Shown here one piece after another: positions 6,764 to 6,796 of a stretch of DNA of 6,796 nt. The stretch spans positions 1-6,796 of the forward strand of contig LUYY01000222.1 in the NCBI GenBank assembly GCA_001603415.1, in the 5' to 3' direction. Within the stretch, counting starts at the first letter, position 1. Every line of letters begins with the position of its first letter. A program made the position numbers and the translations under genes. The notes under the pieces were generated by a model. It saw nothing but the letters and a program-made list of their open reading frames with translations, made no database searches and was not told the DNA's origin. The DNA is from Bacteroidales bacterium Bact_07. Lineage in GTDB: Bacteria; Bacteroidota; Bacteroidia; Bacteroidales; Tenuifilaceae.

Positions 6764-6796
6764 GGTATATATATTTTTATTTTTATTTCAAAAATT
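6764..6796 (-). promoter_or_regulatory. A/T-rich leader of the large gene, with a possible sigma-ABfr -7 element at the edge
   Basis: The 33 bases before the ATG are almost all A and T (only one G and two C, in the TGAAAT and TATACC contexts) and contain no purine-rich GGAGG-like site. This agrees with Bacteroidota, where A-rich leaders rather than Shine-Dalgarno pairing favour initiation. AATTTTTG at 6796-6789 matches TAnnTTTG, the -7 consensus of the phylum's main sigma factor, at all fixed positions but the first. It would put the transcript start some 18-20 nt before the ATG. The -33 element would be outside the window, so the promoter call is weak. Confidence 0.35.

Overview
The window reads as a piece of a Bacteroidota chromosome, most likely from a Bacteroidales/Marinilabiliales-type or related free-living lineage; nothing here fixes the genus. 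The evidence is one very large minus-strand gene for a protein with SprB-type repeats and a C-terminal type IX secretion (T9SS, Por) sorting domain, both essentially confined to this phylum. Its start codon is preceded by an A/T-rich leader with no Shine-Dalgarno sequence, which is also typical of the phylum.

Layout. Positions 1-830 (+) hold the 3' part of a glycosyltransferase gene whose beginning lies outside the window. It belongs to the DUF1972 / GT4 rhamnosyltransferase-like group, usually found in O-antigen, capsule or exopolysaccharide clusters. Positions 831-861 form a GC-rich hairpin with T-tracts on both sides, a shared bidirectional terminator for two convergent genes. Positions 860-6763 (-) are a single complete 1967-residue CDS. 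Positions 6764-6796 are its leader, with a possible sigma-ABfr -7 element at the window edge. No stretch over 300 bases lacks a gene, and I see no RNA gene, insertion sequence, CRISPR array or attachment site.

The large protein is strongly modular. In order it has a signal peptide, a seven-blade SBBP-like beta-propeller (about residues 24-478), seven SprB repeats (about 482-1028), three Ig/PKD-like domains (1029-1263), five near-identical 75-residue domains encoded by 225-bp tandem repeats (1266-1640), three more Ig-like domains (1641-1876) and the T9SS type A sorting domain (about 1883-1967). It should cross the inner membrane by Sec and the outer membrane by T9SS, ending secreted or anchored on the surface as a long stalk-like adhesin.

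The two genes are convergent and not an operon. A functional link (surface polysaccharide and surface adhesin) is possible but not shown. The most noteworthy structure is the homogenised, GC-richer 5 x 225-bp repeat array, which looks like a site of recombination and length change. I did not find a convincing previously undescribed system; the window is a good example of a known type of surface protein.
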